Origin: Larkinella sp. C7
GTDB lineage: Bacteria; Bacteroidota; Bacteroidia; Cytophagales; Spirosomataceae
Assembly: GCF_006149005.1 (NCBI RefSeq)
Contig: NZ_VBSL01000003.1
Coordinates: 612,955-676,954, forward strand
DNA: 64,000 nucleotides
Direction of reading: 5' to 3'
Shown here: piece after piece, positions 15,042 to 24,152 of the stretch
How positions within the stretch are numbered: the stretch's first letter is position 1
How the letters are laid out: each line of letters begins with the position of its first letter
Notes under the pieces: generated by a model
Database searches by the model: none
What the model was told of the DNA's origin: nothing
What the model saw: only the letters and a program-made list of their open reading frames with translations
Made by a program: the position numbers and the translations under genes

Positions 15042-16777
15042 CGATTAAACTAAAACTATCGCTGGCCCTCGGATTTTTGTTTGCCGTCATGCTGTTGCTG
15101 GGCGGTTTGGGAATGTATTACCTGAACCAATTATCGGACGACGCCCGGGCCATTCTGAAGGATAATTACACCTCCCTTCAATTCGTTGGCGGCATGCAGA
15201 AAGCGTTGCTGACGCGCAATTCAGACCCCAATTCCATGAAGGCGTTCGAAGCGTCTTTGCGTCGGCAGGAAAACAATCTGACGGAAGAAGGCGAAAAAGA
15301 ACTGGTGGAATCTGTGCGCGTGGACTTCGACCGCTTGAAATCGGGAAGTCGGAATGACTCCCTGACGGTGGCCCGGATTCAACAGAACCTGCTTCAACTG
15401 GGAGCCATCAACCAGCAGGCCATGTTTCGGAAAAATACCGTGGCCGAGCAAACCGCCAAAGATGCGCTGATCTGGCTGGCTGTCACCGGCACCTTCAGTT
15501 TCCTGATTCTGTTTTCGTTCATCATCAATTTTCCCGGCTACATCGCCAATCCACTGCGCGAACTGACACGCGGTATTCAGGAAGTGGCCAGTCGAAATTT
15601 TGAGGAACGACTGCATTTTAAATCCAACGACGAATTTGGTGATCTGGCGCGGGCGTTCAATTCGATGGCGCACAAACTCGACGAATATGAGCACACCAAA
15701 CTGGCCGACGTGCTGTTTGAAAAGAAGCGCATCGATACGCTTATTCAATTGATGGAAAACGGGATTATCGGACTGGACGAGAAAAAGACAATCCGGTTTG
15801 TGAACCCCGTTGCCTGCCGGTTGCTGGGCGTTCAGGAAGCCGACCTAATCGGGAAATACGCGCCGGATGCGGCCCTGACCAACGATCTGCTGCGGACCCT
15901 GCTCCAGAATCTGGTGGAAACGGCGAAGGAACCCCAGGTAGCGGGTGGTTTACTCAAAATTGTCGACGAAGGAAAAGAAAGCTATTTTAACCGGCAGACG
16001 CACGTCGTCACCCTGACGCGTACCGGCGAAGACCAGCCGGTGGCCGCCGGTTGGGTGATTGTGCTGGAAAACATAACCGCTTACCAGGAGCGCGATCTGG
16101 CCAAAACGAATTTCATCGCAACGGTTTCCCACGAGTTGAAAACGCCGATTTCGGCCATCAAGATGAGTTTGAAACTGCTGGATGATCAGCGGGTGGGTGC
16201 GTTGAACGAAGAACAAAAACAACTGGTCGATCACGTTCGCAACGACGCCGACCGGTTGTTGAACATCACCGGCGAGCTGTTGAATCTGGCGCAGGTGGAA
16301 TCGGGTCAGATTCAACTGACGATCAAGGCCGTCAATCCGTCGGATCTGGTTCAGTATGCGACCCGCGCGCTGGAAGTGGCGGCTCAGCAGCGGCAGGTGC
16401 GCTTTGAGGTGTCGGGTTTTTCGGATTTGCCCGCGATCAAAGCCGATCCCGACAAAGCCACCTGGGTGTTGGTCAACCTGTTGTCGAATGCCATCCGGCA
16501 CAGTCCCGAAGAAAATGTGGTTCATATTTCGGCTCAACAACTTGGCAATCAGGTGGAATTTGTGGTTCGGGACTACGGCCCCGGTTTGCGCCCCGAACAC
16601 CGGGCGCGGGTTTTCGACCGGTATTTTCGCGCACCCGGCCAGAACGGTTCGGTGAGCGGCACGGGCCTGGGCCTGGCCATATCCCGGGAATTTATTCAGA
16701 CAATGGGAGGAGAAATCGGGTTGAAGGATGGAATTGAACCGGGGGCGGCTTTTTACTTTCGGCTGGCTATTGCCTGA
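15038..16777 (+). CDS. HAMP-PAS sensor histidine kinase of the kdp locus
   Basis: A 579-residue kinase. Membrane helices lie at about 5-27 and 145-167 around a short periplasmic helix domain. A HAMP linker (NPLRELTRGIQEVASRN) follows, then a PAS domain (about 235-345) and HisKA with H365 in SHELKTPISAIKMSLKLL. The catalytic domain has an N box (VLVNLLSNAIRHSPEE), G1 (VRDYGPGLRP) and G2 (GSVSGTGLGLAISREFI). It overlaps the short kdpD gene and replaces the kinase half missing there. No response regulator (kdpE or sigma-54 type) occurs anywhere in the window, so its partner must be encoded elsewhere. Confidence 0.9.
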   Translation: MTIKLKLSLALGFLFAVMLLLGGLGMYYLNQLSDDARAILKDNYTSLQFVGGMQKALLTRNSDPNSMKAFEASLRRQENNLTEEGEKELVESVRVDFDRLKSGSRNDSLTVARIQQNLLQLGAINQQAMFRKNTVAEQTAKDALIWLAVTGTFSFLILFSFIINFPGYIANPLRELTRGIQEVASRNFEERLHFKSNDEFGDLARAFNSMAHKLDEYEHTKLADVLFEKKRIDTLIQLMENGIIGLDEKKTIRFVNPVACRLLGVQEADLIGKYAPDAALTNDLLRTLLQNLVETAKEPQVAGGLLKIVDEGKESYFNRQTHVVTLTRTGEDQPVAAGWVIVLENITAYQERDLAKTNFIATVSHELKTPISAIKMSLKLLDDQRVGALNEEQKQLVDHVRNDADRLLNITGELLNLAQVESGQIQLTIKAVNPSDLVQYATRALEVAAQQRQVRFEVSGFSDLPAIKADPDKATWVLVNLLSNAIRHSPEENVVHISAQQLGNQVEFVVRDYGPGLRPEHRARVFDRYFRAPGQNGSVSGTGLGLAISREFIQTMGGEIGLKDGIEPGAAFYFRLAIA

Positions 16778-16836
16778 AGTCCGTAGGTACGTTCAGCTCA
16801 AAGCTGTATTTTTGCGTATCTATTTCCCAAACCCCT

Positions 16837-17430
16837 ATGTTCTGGTACGAAGAAGAAGTCCATCAACTTGAAAAAAAGGTTCGATCCACCGCAGAAGTTA
16901 CCAACCGCACGGTTTTTTACGGCAGTTCCTCCATTCGCCTGTGGAAAACGCTGGACCACGATTTTTCCGAAGAACAGGTGTTGAATATCGGTTTTGGTGG
17001 CTCGACACTGGCGGCCTGTGGCTGGTTTTTTGAACGGCTGGTACTACCGGTCCAACCGCGTTCCATCGTGTTTTATGCCGGCGATAACGATCTGGGCGAT
17101 GGACGTCATCCGGAGGAAGTGTATCTGTTCTTCTGCGCGCTGACCAGTAAAATGCAGCAATACATGCCGGAAACGCCGTTTACCTTTGTGGCCATCAAGC
17201 CCAGCCCCGCCCGCTGGCACATCATCGATCGCATCCGGTTTGCCAATCACCTGATTCAGCAGAAGATCGAAACCCTGCCCGGTTATCACTTTGTGGATGT
17301 CTTCACACCGATGCTTGATGGGGGAGGGCGCCCGCGCTGGGAACTGTTCGATAGCGACGGTCTGCACCTGAACCGGAAAGGGTATGCGTTGTGGCAACAG
17401 ACGTTGTTGCAGCATCCTGAGATTTTTTAA
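16837..17430 (+). CDS. SGNH/GDSL-type hydrolase
   Basis: A 197-residue cytoplasmic-looking hydrolase with SGNH blocks. Block I is FYGSSSIRLWKTL (nucleophile serine at about 30-32), block II is NIGFGGST, block III is YAGDNDLGDG and block V is DSDGLHLNRKGYALW with the Asp-x-x-His pair. The family hydrolyses esters of lipids or acylated sugars. No signal peptide is seen. It stands alone about 60 bases after the kdp kinase and 72 bases before the next gene; a functional link to kdp is not evident. Confidence 0.85.
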   Translation: MFWYEEEVHQLEKKVRSTAEVTNRTVFYGSSSIRLWKTLDHDFSEEQVLNIGFGGSTLAACGWFFERLVLPVQPRSIVFYAGDNDLGDGRHPEEVYLFFCALTSKMQQYMPETPFTFVAIKPSPARWHIIDRIRFANHLIQQKIETLPGYHFVDVFTPMLDGGGRPRWELFDSDGLHLNRKGYALWQQTLLQHPEIF

Positions 17431-17502
17431 CAAATTGTTTAACTAAAAAGCTGTTCGGTAACTAAAAAAGGATGCATCTTGCCAGCCGAATAAAGGAGTT
17501 GT

Positions 17503-18231
17503 ATGCATCGCGAATACCAAAAATGGTTTAGCCCCCGGCTGAACCGCGACATGGAGCTTTTAGTGTTTGGTCATGCCGGCGCGCGGGTACTGGTGTTTCC
17601 GACCCGGCGGGGGCGGTTCTACGAGTTTGAAAACATTGGCCTGGTCGATGCGCTGGCCGACAAACTCGAAAGCGGCAATCTGCAACTGTTTTGCGTCGAT
17701 AGCATCGATGCCGAGAGTTTATACAGCAAGTGGATTCCTCCGCACGAGCGTGTACAACGCCATCTGCACTACGAAAATTACATCCTGGAAGAAGTGTTGC
17801 CCTTCACCCGGATGAAAAACCCCCAGCCGTTCATGATCGCCCTGGGCTGTAGCTTTGGCGCTTTTCACGCGGTGAACATTGCACTTCGGCATCCTGCCTG
17901 GTTCGGGAAAGTGGTCGCCCTGAGCGGGCGGTATGACTTGTCGGCACCGGTGGAGAGCTTTCGCGGATTGTTCGATTCCTACTACGACGAAACCATTTAC
18001 TTCAACACCCCCACGCATTTTTTGCCCAACCTCCACGACGAAGGTACGCTGGCGTTGCTGCGCCGGATGCATTTCCTGATCGCCATCGGTCAGCAGGATC
18101 CCTTCTTCGACAACAACCGGGCCTTGAGCTTTTCACTGGGCGAAAAGCAAATTCCGCACGATTTGTATGTCTGGGAAGGCCGGGCACACCGGGCCGAATA
18201 CTGGCAGCAAATGGTGAGGGTGTATTTATAG
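17503..18231 (+). CDS. Esterase family protein (alpha/beta hydrolase, esterase D-like)
   Basis: A 242-residue alpha/beta hydrolase with nucleophile elbow GCSFGAFHA (S117) and the C-terminal histidine in VWEGRAHRAEYWQQM. DNNRALSFSLGEKQ is typical of the putative esterase family found widely in Bacteroidota. There is no signal peptide. Its substrate is unknown. The stop overlaps by 6 bases the 3' end of the convergent dioxygenase gene. Confidence 0.85.
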   Translation: MHREYQKWFSPRLNRDMELLVFGHAGARVLVFPTRRGRFYEFENIGLVDALADKLESGNLQLFCVDSIDAESLYSKWIPPHERVQRHLHYENYILEEVLPFTRMKNPQPFMIALGCSFGAFHAVNIALRHPAWFGKVVALSGRYDLSAPVESFRGLFDSYYDETIYFNTPTHFLPNLHDEGTLALLRRMHFLIAIGQQDPFFDNNRALSFSLGEKQIPHDLYVWEGRAHRAEYWQQMVRVYL

Positions 18232-19161
18232 CAAAGCTGGCAACTGTCCCTCGATTTGCGCCCGGCGGGGTTCATACTGGGCGGGGAGTTTGAGGTGCAT
18301 CCCCAATTCGTTCAGCGGTTCGTCCACTGTAAAACCGGGGTTGTCGGTTGCGATTTCAAACAGCACTCCGCCCGGTTCACGGAAATAGACGGAATGAAAA
18401 TAATTCCGGTCGATCTGATCGGTAACCTGCAAACCCCTGGCGGCAATTTTTTCCTGAAAGTGTTTCTCAACGGCTTCGTCTTTAACCCGGAAAGCGACGT
18501 AGTGAATGGTGCCACCGGCCACATGCCCGCGCGCTTCGCCCGGAACCTCCACCAGATCCACCAGATTGGCATTGTCGACCGCACCGGTGGCAAACCGGTA
18601 GCGATTAACGTGCTGGTCGATGAGCTGATAACCAAAGACATCGGTTAAGATATCGGCGGTGCCTTTGATGTTTTCCAGCGTCAGCGTCACGTTGTGAAAT
18701 CCTTTCGTGGCTACGGCTGCGCTGACGTCGTTCGTCTCCCACGGTGTCCGGTCATCGGCGGTTTTGGAAACGATCAGTTCGAGTTTCAGGCCATCGGGGT
18801 CGAGAAAGGGGAGGTAGGTTTCGCCGAATCGCTGCGTCGGTTTGTTGTAAATCACGTTGTGATCCATGAAGCGCTTTTGCCAGAATTCCAGGCTTCCTTC
18901 GGGAACGGAATAGCCGATTTCGGTTGCCATTCCGGTGCCTCTGCGGCCCGGCTGAACGGTTCCCCACGGAAAGAACGTCAGGATGGTTCCCGGCGAACCT
19001 CCTTCGTCGCCAAAGTAGAAATGATAGGTATTCGGATCGTCGAAATTGACGGTTTTTTTAATAAACCGGAGGCCGAGGATTTTCGTATAAAAATTGAAAT
19101 TCCGCTGGGCATTCCCGGCGATGGCTGTGATGTGGTGCAGGCCTAAGAGTTGGTCTTCCAT
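18226..19161 (-). CDS. Ring-cleaving dioxygenase-like VOC protein (MhqO family)
   Basis: A 311-residue protein of two vicinal-oxygen-chelate modules. Metal ligands are in LGLHHITAIAGN (first module His), GFHNVTLTLEN (second module His) and GVLFEIATDNPGF (Glu). It resembles MhqO/MhqE and other glyoxalase-type ring-cleaving dioxygenases induced by quinones. The start MEDQLLGLHHITA at 19161 is chosen; an extended frame to 19479 runs into the divergent gene's leader and is not protein-like. The 240-base divergent gap with the hydrolase at 19403 should hold both promoters; no clear TAnnTTTG element was recognised. Confidence 0.85.
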   Translation of the reverse strand: MEDQLLGLHHITAIAGNAQRNFNFYTKILGLRFIKKTVNFDDPNTYHFYFGDEGGSPGTILTFFPWGTVQPGRRGTGMATEIGYSVPEGSLEFWQKRFMDHNVIYNKPTQRFGETYLPFLDPDGLKLELIVSKTADDRTPWETNDVSAAVATKGFHNVTLTLENIKGTADILTDVFGYQLIDQHVNRYRFATGAVDNANLVDLVEVPGEARGHVAGGTIHYVAFRVKDEAVEKHFQEKIAARGLQVTDQIDRNYFHSVYFREPGGVLFEIATDNPGFTVDEPLNELGMHLKLPAQYEPRRAQIEGQLPALL

Positions 19162-19402
19162 GTGAATAGGGTCTTGAAAAGCACGAGCCGGGAAGTTAGG
19201 AAAAACTCGTTTGCCTGACACCTGCGTTGACTCCTTTATTTCACTTTCTTGAAGGCATCTCCGAATACACGGGCGTTGGACATAAAAACGGGCATCTGCG
19301 TGTAACCTTTGGTCGTTTCGGGAGTTTCCCGCGCAACGCAGTGGCGGATCGCTGGTCTTTGCACCGTTGAACGATACGCCCCACGAAAAGACAACAAAAA
19401 CT

Positions 19403-20872
19403 ATGAACGACAAACTTGATCTCTGGCTTCGGCAGATGGCAGTCATGACTTTACTACTTATCAGCCTGTTCATCAACACGGCCTCGCTGGCCCAAACCGA
19501 CCAGGTGGAAACCCTGATCCGGCGCGAAATGCAGGAACGCCGGATTCCCGGTCTTCAGGTGGCGGTGGTTCAGCGGGGTAAACTCGTTCTGCTCCAATCG
19601 TATGGGATCGGTAATCTCCAGTATGGGACACCGGTGACCAGCCAGAGCGTTTTTTCGATCAATTCCTGCACGAAAGCTTTTACCGGTGTTGCCATTATGC
19701 AGTTGGTGGAAGAAGGGAAAGTGGACCTGGCGGCTCCGGTATCGCGCTACCTCGCCGACCTGCCGGCCAGCTGGCAGCCCGTCACGATCCGGCAACTGCT
19801 GACGCACGTTTCCGGATTGCCGGACATTCTCCGGGTGATCGAGTCTGCGCCGATGGGCCGGGTGATGGATGAGGAAACGGCCTGGGCGAAAACGAAAGCC
19901 ATGCCCATGGATTTTCCGACCGGAACGCAATTTCTGTATAACCAGACAAACTACGCCTTACTGGGGAAGATCATCGATCAGTTCCGGGGGAAACCCTTCG
20001 CGGAGGTCTTCCGGGAGCGACAGTTTCAGGTGGCAGGGATGCCCAACACCGGTTTTGGCGACTCCCGCGATGTGATTCCCAACAAAACGCAGTCGTACGG
20101 GTACGTGACCCGAATGGATGGACAAGCCTTTCCGGAGGGCAAAGTCACCAATTCGTACGAAATTTTTCCGGCCTTCCGCCGGACGGCTTCGGGCATGAAC
20201 AGCACGGCGGAGGATCTGGCCCATTGGGTCATGGCGCTGCAACAGGGCAAACTTTTCCGAACCCCAACCACCCTCGCAACCCTCTGGACGCCGGGAAACT
20301 ACAAGGACGGAACGCCGACGCAGTGGGCGATGGGTTGGGTAACCAAACCGCGACCCCGCCACCGGGCCATGATTACCACCGGTGGTGGCCGCTCGGCCTT
20401 GTTTGTTTATCCCGAAGACGACCTGGCGATCATTGTTTTAACCAACCTGGCCGGTTCTTCTCCGGAAGAATTTGTCGATGAACTGGCGGGTTTTTACAAC
20501 CCGGAAATCCCGAAATCCGATCCCATCACCACGCTCCACATGCAGTTGCGGAAACGCGGTTTTGAGCAGGCCCAGGCGGCATTTCAGGAAGAAAAAGCAA
20601 AGAACGCGGCTTTCCAGCCATCTGAAGCCGATCTGAACGACTGGGCGTATCGGATGATGGGCCGGGGGCAACTAACCGAAGCCCTCAGCATTTTTAAACT
20701 CAATGTGACCCTGTTTCCGGCAAGCTGGAATGTGTATGACAGCTACGGCGAAGCGCTGTTCAGGAATGGCCGGAAAGAAGAAGCCATTGCGATGTACCGG
20801 AAATCGATTGAACTGAATGCCGATAACCAAGGCGGAAAACAGATGCTGGAGCGGATTTTGAAAACGCCGTAA
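19403..20872 (+). CDS. Serine hydrolase (class C beta-lactamase-like) with C-terminal TPR
   Basis: A 489-residue exported protein with a signal segment (MAVMTLLLISLFINTASLAQ). The beta-lactamase/D-Ala-D-Ala peptidase fold of family S12 follows. SxxK is S88-C-T-K91 (FSINSCTKAF), the second motif is YNQTNYALLG, and the third is the TTGGGRSAL region. Residues from about 385 contain tetratricopeptide repeats ending in GRKEEAIAMYRKSIELNADN. Such S12-TPR fusions are common in Cytophagales; activity is usually esterase or peptidase rather than antibiotic resistance. The start at 19403 places the signal peptide correctly. Confidence 0.85.
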   Translation: MNDKLDLWLRQMAVMTLLLISLFINTASLAQTDQVETLIRREMQERRIPGLQVAVVQRGKLVLLQSYGIGNLQYGTPVTSQSVFSINSCTKAFTGVAIMQLVEEGKVDLAAPVSRYLADLPASWQPVTIRQLLTHVSGLPDILRVIESAPMGRVMDEETAWAKTKAMPMDFPTGTQFLYNQTNYALLGKIIDQFRGKPFAEVFRERQFQVAGMPNTGFGDSRDVIPNKTQSYGYVTRMDGQAFPEGKVTNSYEIFPAFRRTASGMNSTAEDLAHWVMALQQGKLFRTPTTLATLWTPGNYKDGTPTQWAMGWVTKPRPRHRAMITTGGGRSALFVYPEDDLAIIVLTNLAGSSPEEFVDELAGFYNPEIPKSDPITTLHMQLRKRGFEQAQAAFQEEKAKNAAFQPSEADLNDWAYRMMGRGQLTEALSIFKLNVTLFPASWNVYDSYGEALFRNGRKEEAIAMYRKSIELNADNQGGKQMLERILKTP

Positions 20873-21102
20873 GCCGGAAAGCCGTTGTGGGTCTCATTTT
20901 AAGCTTGACGGATAGGGCCGTTTTTACCTGCAAAATATTGTGTATACATACAAATATTTAGTGTGACTTTTTCTGCAATACCAAGTCTACATTAACGAAT
21001 GTTAATCCCGAAAGGGCCGGAAACATGGCCGAGCCGGTTTTTGATGAAATGTATTGTTGAAAAACCAGTTGAAGTCATAGCACTTGTCGTAGTGAGTCGT
21101 TG

Positions 21103-21329
21103 ATGAGTATAAAAAAAATCTTCCTCCTTGCGGGTCAATTTCTGTTAGCGGTGTTGGCCATCGTCTGGCACCCCGATGCCGCAGCCGATTTCCTAAACTG
21201 TGGAAGGACGAGAGCGGTATTTTTGATCAGTATGGCTATGGCGACTTCAGCATGGATGTCGGTGTAAACTTTGTCGACAGCGTGTTGTGGAAGAAAAATA
21301 GTGGACGCTATTCCAAAGTGCCATACTGA
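21103..21329 (+). pseudogene. Frameshifted small secreted protein gene
   Basis: From ATG 21103 the frame gives a signal-peptide-like start (MSIKKIFLLAGQFLLAVLAI, then VWHPDAAA). After about 21183 the protein-like sequence continues in a different frame (FPKLWKDESGIFDQYGYGDF, then SMDVGVNFVDSVLWKKNSGR) to a stop at 21327-21329. Each half is plausible coding and the switch suggests one indel. The intact product would be about 75 residues. The family is not recognised. Sequencing error is possible. The rest of 20873-21413 holds no other gene. Confidence 0.45.
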
Positions 21330-21413
21330 CATGAATGGAAGGTTCAGCGGTTTCGGCCACCGGACCTTCCTTGATCCAACTTTGAAGTTTGAATTCTATT
21401 TTCCGTAAAACCA

Positions 21414-22304
21414 ATGGATATGAAACGGTTTTTCTTTCTTTTCGCGCTCTGCTCTTCGCTTCTGGCTGAGGCCCAAAACGGTAAATTTGATGTGCGTTTA
21501 CAACTAAAAAAAGCGGACTGCGCTCAAAAGAAGTTGCTGGTGGCGGTGGAAGTGAAGGCCCATGATGAAGGCAGCACCTTTTTGATGGGCAATGCAAACT
21601 TTCGTTTTTTGTACGATGCTCACCTGATCAAAACACCGGTTATTGCCGATCAGCAGAATTTTACCAGCCAGGGCGAAAATGCCAGCCTGAACTACAATCC
21701 TCTGTCGCTGAATGGTTCGGCCGAACGGAATGCCAGCGGCATCGTTTCATTGAACATCATTTACAGCGGTTCGGAACAGAACGCGACGCCCGTTTCCACG
21801 AGTTGGCTTCCCATTGCGACGCTGCAATTCGATCTCGTCAATCCGGATGAAAAAGCCGGAACAACGCTGGTTTGGAATGATGATAAAGTCTTTCCGGTCA
21901 CCGGCATAAGTGAAGTCGTGCTCAAAAAAAACACACCTGAGTTTGACTACGACACCTACGTTGCCAAAGCCAGCGGGGTCTTTGAAAATCTGACCATCAA
22001 ATCGCTTTCCAGTTTGTGTTCCGGTTCAAACCCGGATGCGGAAGGCGAGTTACGGATTCCGGAAGGGTTCTCGCCCAATGGGGATGGTACGAATGATAAA
22101 TTCGTGATTGTCAACCTCGGAAAACTAGCTGCGGAGGTAACGATTTTTGATCGCAACGGAACCGTTATTTACGAATCGAAAGACTACCAAAACGACTGGG
22201 ATGGGCGGGATCGCAACAAAGACCTGCCCACCGGAACGTATTTCTACAGTATTCGGCTTAGCGACGGGCGGAAATTCACCCGCTCCCTGACCTTATCACG
22301 CTAA
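21414..22304 (+). CDS. Secreted protein with gliding motility-associated C-terminal (CHU_C) domain
   Basis: A 296-residue protein with signal peptide (MKRFFFLFALCSSLLAEAQ; ATG at 21414 or 21420). The middle is a beta-rich region resembling cohesin-like folds (FDVRLQLKKADCAQKK, FLMGNANFRFLYDAHLI). The C-terminal type B sorting domain spans about 210-296: IPEGFSPNGDGTNDKFVIVN, IFDRNGTVIYES, WDGRDRNKDLPTGTYFYSI. That domain directs export by the type IX secretion system and attachment through SprF/PorP-type partners. A strong terminator follows. Role unknown. Confidence 0.85.
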   Translation: MDMKRFFFLFALCSSLLAEAQNGKFDVRLQLKKADCAQKKLLVAVEVKAHDEGSTFLMGNANFRFLYDAHLIKTPVIADQQNFTSQGENASLNYNPLSLNGSAERNASGIVSLNIIYSGSEQNATPVSTSWLPIATLQFDLVNPDEKAGTTLVWNDDKVFPVTGISEVVLKKNTPEFDYDTYVAKASGVFENLTIKSLSSLCSGSNPDAEGELRIPEGFSPNGDGTNDKFVIVNLGKLAAEVTIFDRNGTVIYESKDYQNDWDGRDRNKDLPTGTYFYSIRLSDGRKFTRSLTLSR

Positions 22305-22334
22305 CATTCAACCTTTACATCTCGCAATAGTTCG

Positions 22335-22367
22335 AAAGCCTATGAAGATTCTTCGTAGGCTTTTTTT
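22335..22367 (+). terminator. Intrinsic terminator after the CHU_C gene
   Basis: AAAGCCTATGAAG-ATT-CTTCGTAGGCTTT, a 13-pair stem with one G-U pair, followed by a run of T to 22367. The U-run touches the stop codon of the convergent kinase gene (22367-22369), so it may also limit antisense transcription from that side. Confidence 0.85.
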
Positions 22368-23353
22368 CAACAGGAAAGCGTTAAGGAAACCCGTAAGCCG
22401 CCACTTTCGGGGGTTTCGTAAAAAACGGTCGCCTTGAGTAAGCGGGCAAAATCCCGGATGATTTCGTGGCCAAACTGCGTATTTAAACCCGGCATGGGTT
22501 CTGATGTACTAAAATAGCGGTTAATGTCTCGCAGGAGTGAAGGCGAAACGCCAACGCCACTGTCCGATACCGTAATGACCACTTTTTGATAAGCCTGCCG
22601 GGCTTCAATCCGGATGGTGCCGTCGTCCGTGTTTTTGTTCGCATTGTCGATCAGATTGCGCAGGATGGTTTTCAGGAGCAATTTGTCCGTATTCACCTTC
22701 ATTCGGGGCGGGATGTCGAGTTGAAGCGTATTGCCGTGGTGTAGAATATTTTCCTTGTACAACGCTTCCAGTTCACGGATGAGTTCTGGCAATAAATACT
22801 CCTTGATCTGGACACCATAGGCATGATCCTGGGTCGAAATCCATTGCATCATTTCTTCCGTCAGAAAATGAATCTGCTTGGTCGAATTGTTGATTTCTGT
22901 GATCAGATCGTCCAGTTCAGCGTGAGAATCCCGCTTCCAGTTTCGGAATAAGTATGCGGTGTTCTTGTATAAATACCGCAAAGGCGACCGCAGATCGTGG
23001 ATCAAAATCGAAATAAAGCGGTCTTTTTCGGAGATAGACAGGTGCAGATTCTCCTTGGAAATTTTTAACTGGTCATTGTGTTGCTGCAACTCCGAGATTA
23101 ATTTCTGTTGCTGCAAGATGCGATCCTGGGTTTCATGATCCAGTCTCAGGTGTTGCTGATGCTGGTTTCGGTAGCGCATTCGCAGGAAAAACCACACCAG
23201 AACGGCCACAAGCAGGCTCGCCAGAACGGGTGGAAAAATTAGATTATTCCAACTGAAAAAAAGCCCGATGAGTCGCAAAACCGGTTGGCCAATAGACAGT
23301 TCAGCGGACGCCGACGTGCTACCGGTCCACAGGAAAAGCGGTATCAACGTCAT
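22367..23353 (-). CDS. Sensor histidine kinase (single membrane helix)
   Basis: Start at 23353 gives a 328-residue protein with a hydrophobic N-terminus (MTLIPLFLWTGSTSASA). It has a membrane helix (FPPVLASLLVAVLVWFFLRM), a coiled coil (about 60-110), HisKA with the histidine in ISILIHDLRSPLRYLYKN, and HATPase motifs LRNLIDNANKNTDDG and VSDSGVGVSP. The G2 box is degenerate (FGHEII instead of GxGLGL), yet the ATP-lid context is kept. The open frame continues upstream to 23635, but that part does not read like protein and lacks a signal. It resembles the kinase end of larger ligand-propeller kinases with the periplasmic part lost. No response regulator is adjacent. Confidence 0.75.
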   Translation of the reverse strand: MTLIPLFLWTGSTSASAELSIGQPVLRLIGLFFSWNNLIFPPVLASLLVAVLVWFFLRMRYRNQHQQHLRLDHETQDRILQQQKLISELQQHNDQLKISKENLHLSISEKDRFISILIHDLRSPLRYLYKNTAYLFRNWKRDSHAELDDLITEINNSTKQIHFLTEEMMQWISTQDHAYGVQIKEYLLPELIRELEALYKENILHHGNTLQLDIPPRMKVNTDKLLLKTILRNLIDNANKNTDDGTIRIEARQAYQKVVITVSDSGVGVSPSLLRDINRYFSTSEPMPGLNTQFGHEIIRDFARLLKATVFYETPESGGLRVSLTLSC

Positions 23354-23700
23354 CGTACCGGATCGTGGAGTAATCTGTTTACAGACCGTTTCGCTCCATT
23401 TGGGGGTAAACATAGATTGCGCAAAGCCGGGATAATCCTCCCAAACATAAGCAGGTTGTGGGTCGGATTTTGTAGAAAAAAACGTATTTTGAACGACGCC
23501 TTTCTCCTGATTTTCGTCACCCTGCTGCCTTTTCCCCAAAAGGCGGTTTCGCCGGCTTTTTGAAATGGATGATTTTCTACAGAATAAGACGGTTTCCTTC
23601 GATTGATTTGTATCTGTTCCGCATGGAATGGTCATTCCGGTTTTCGTAACCTTTCAGGGTTTGAAACCGGGTGGGTTATCCGACATAAAAATCCGTTGTC

Positions 23701-24096
23701 ATGGCCCTGTTATACACCTTAAAAACGTCTAGGAGCCAGATCGCTGAACTGGAAGAGTTGACCGGATTATCCTTTCTGCGGTCTTACCTCATTTATAAGG
23801 TGCCAGTGGGCCAGTGCCGGGGGCAACACCGCCACCAGCAGAATCACAGCATTTTGTTCTGCCTGACGGGATCGGTATCCGTATTTATTCAATCTGAAGG
23901 GCAGGATGCAGTTTATCAATTGAATAGCCCGAATCAGGCCCTGCATCTACTCCCTTCCGACTGGCGGATATTGTACGATTTTTCGCCGGATTGCACGGTG
24001 CTGGCATTAGCGAGCGATCTGTTTTCCGAGCGGGATTATATTCCGGAACCTTATCGGCCGGTTTTGCTGCCACACAAAGAACAGGTGTTGCCGTAA
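23701..24096 (+). CDS. WxcM/FdtA-like cupin (sugar 3,4-ketoisomerase family)
   Basis: A 131-residue single-domain cupin. The FdtA/QdtA/WxcM pattern is visible: VGQCRGQHRHQQNHSILFCL (normally RG.HAHK), TGSVSVFIQ, LHLLPSDWRILYDFSPDC and LALASDLFSERDYIPEPY. FdtA-type enzymes isomerise dTDP-4-keto-6-deoxyglucose to the 3-keto sugar for amino sugar synthesis. Here no dTDP-sugar genes flank it; the nearest polysaccharide genes begin about 3.4 kb away. It may be a binding or regulatory cupin instead of an enzyme. It lies 56 bases before the T9SS peptidase gene. Confidence 0.65.
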   Translation: MALLYTLKTSRSQIAELEELTGLSFLRSYLIYKVPVGQCRGQHRHQQNHSILFCLTGSVSVFIQSEGQDAVYQLNSPNQALHLLPSDWRILYDFSPDCTVLALASDLFSERDYIPEPYRPVLLPHKEQVLP

Positions 24097-24152
24097 GCCC
24101 GTCCTGCATCCGCCGATGCTGCGAAATCAATGCTTTATTTTCAGACAATGTT

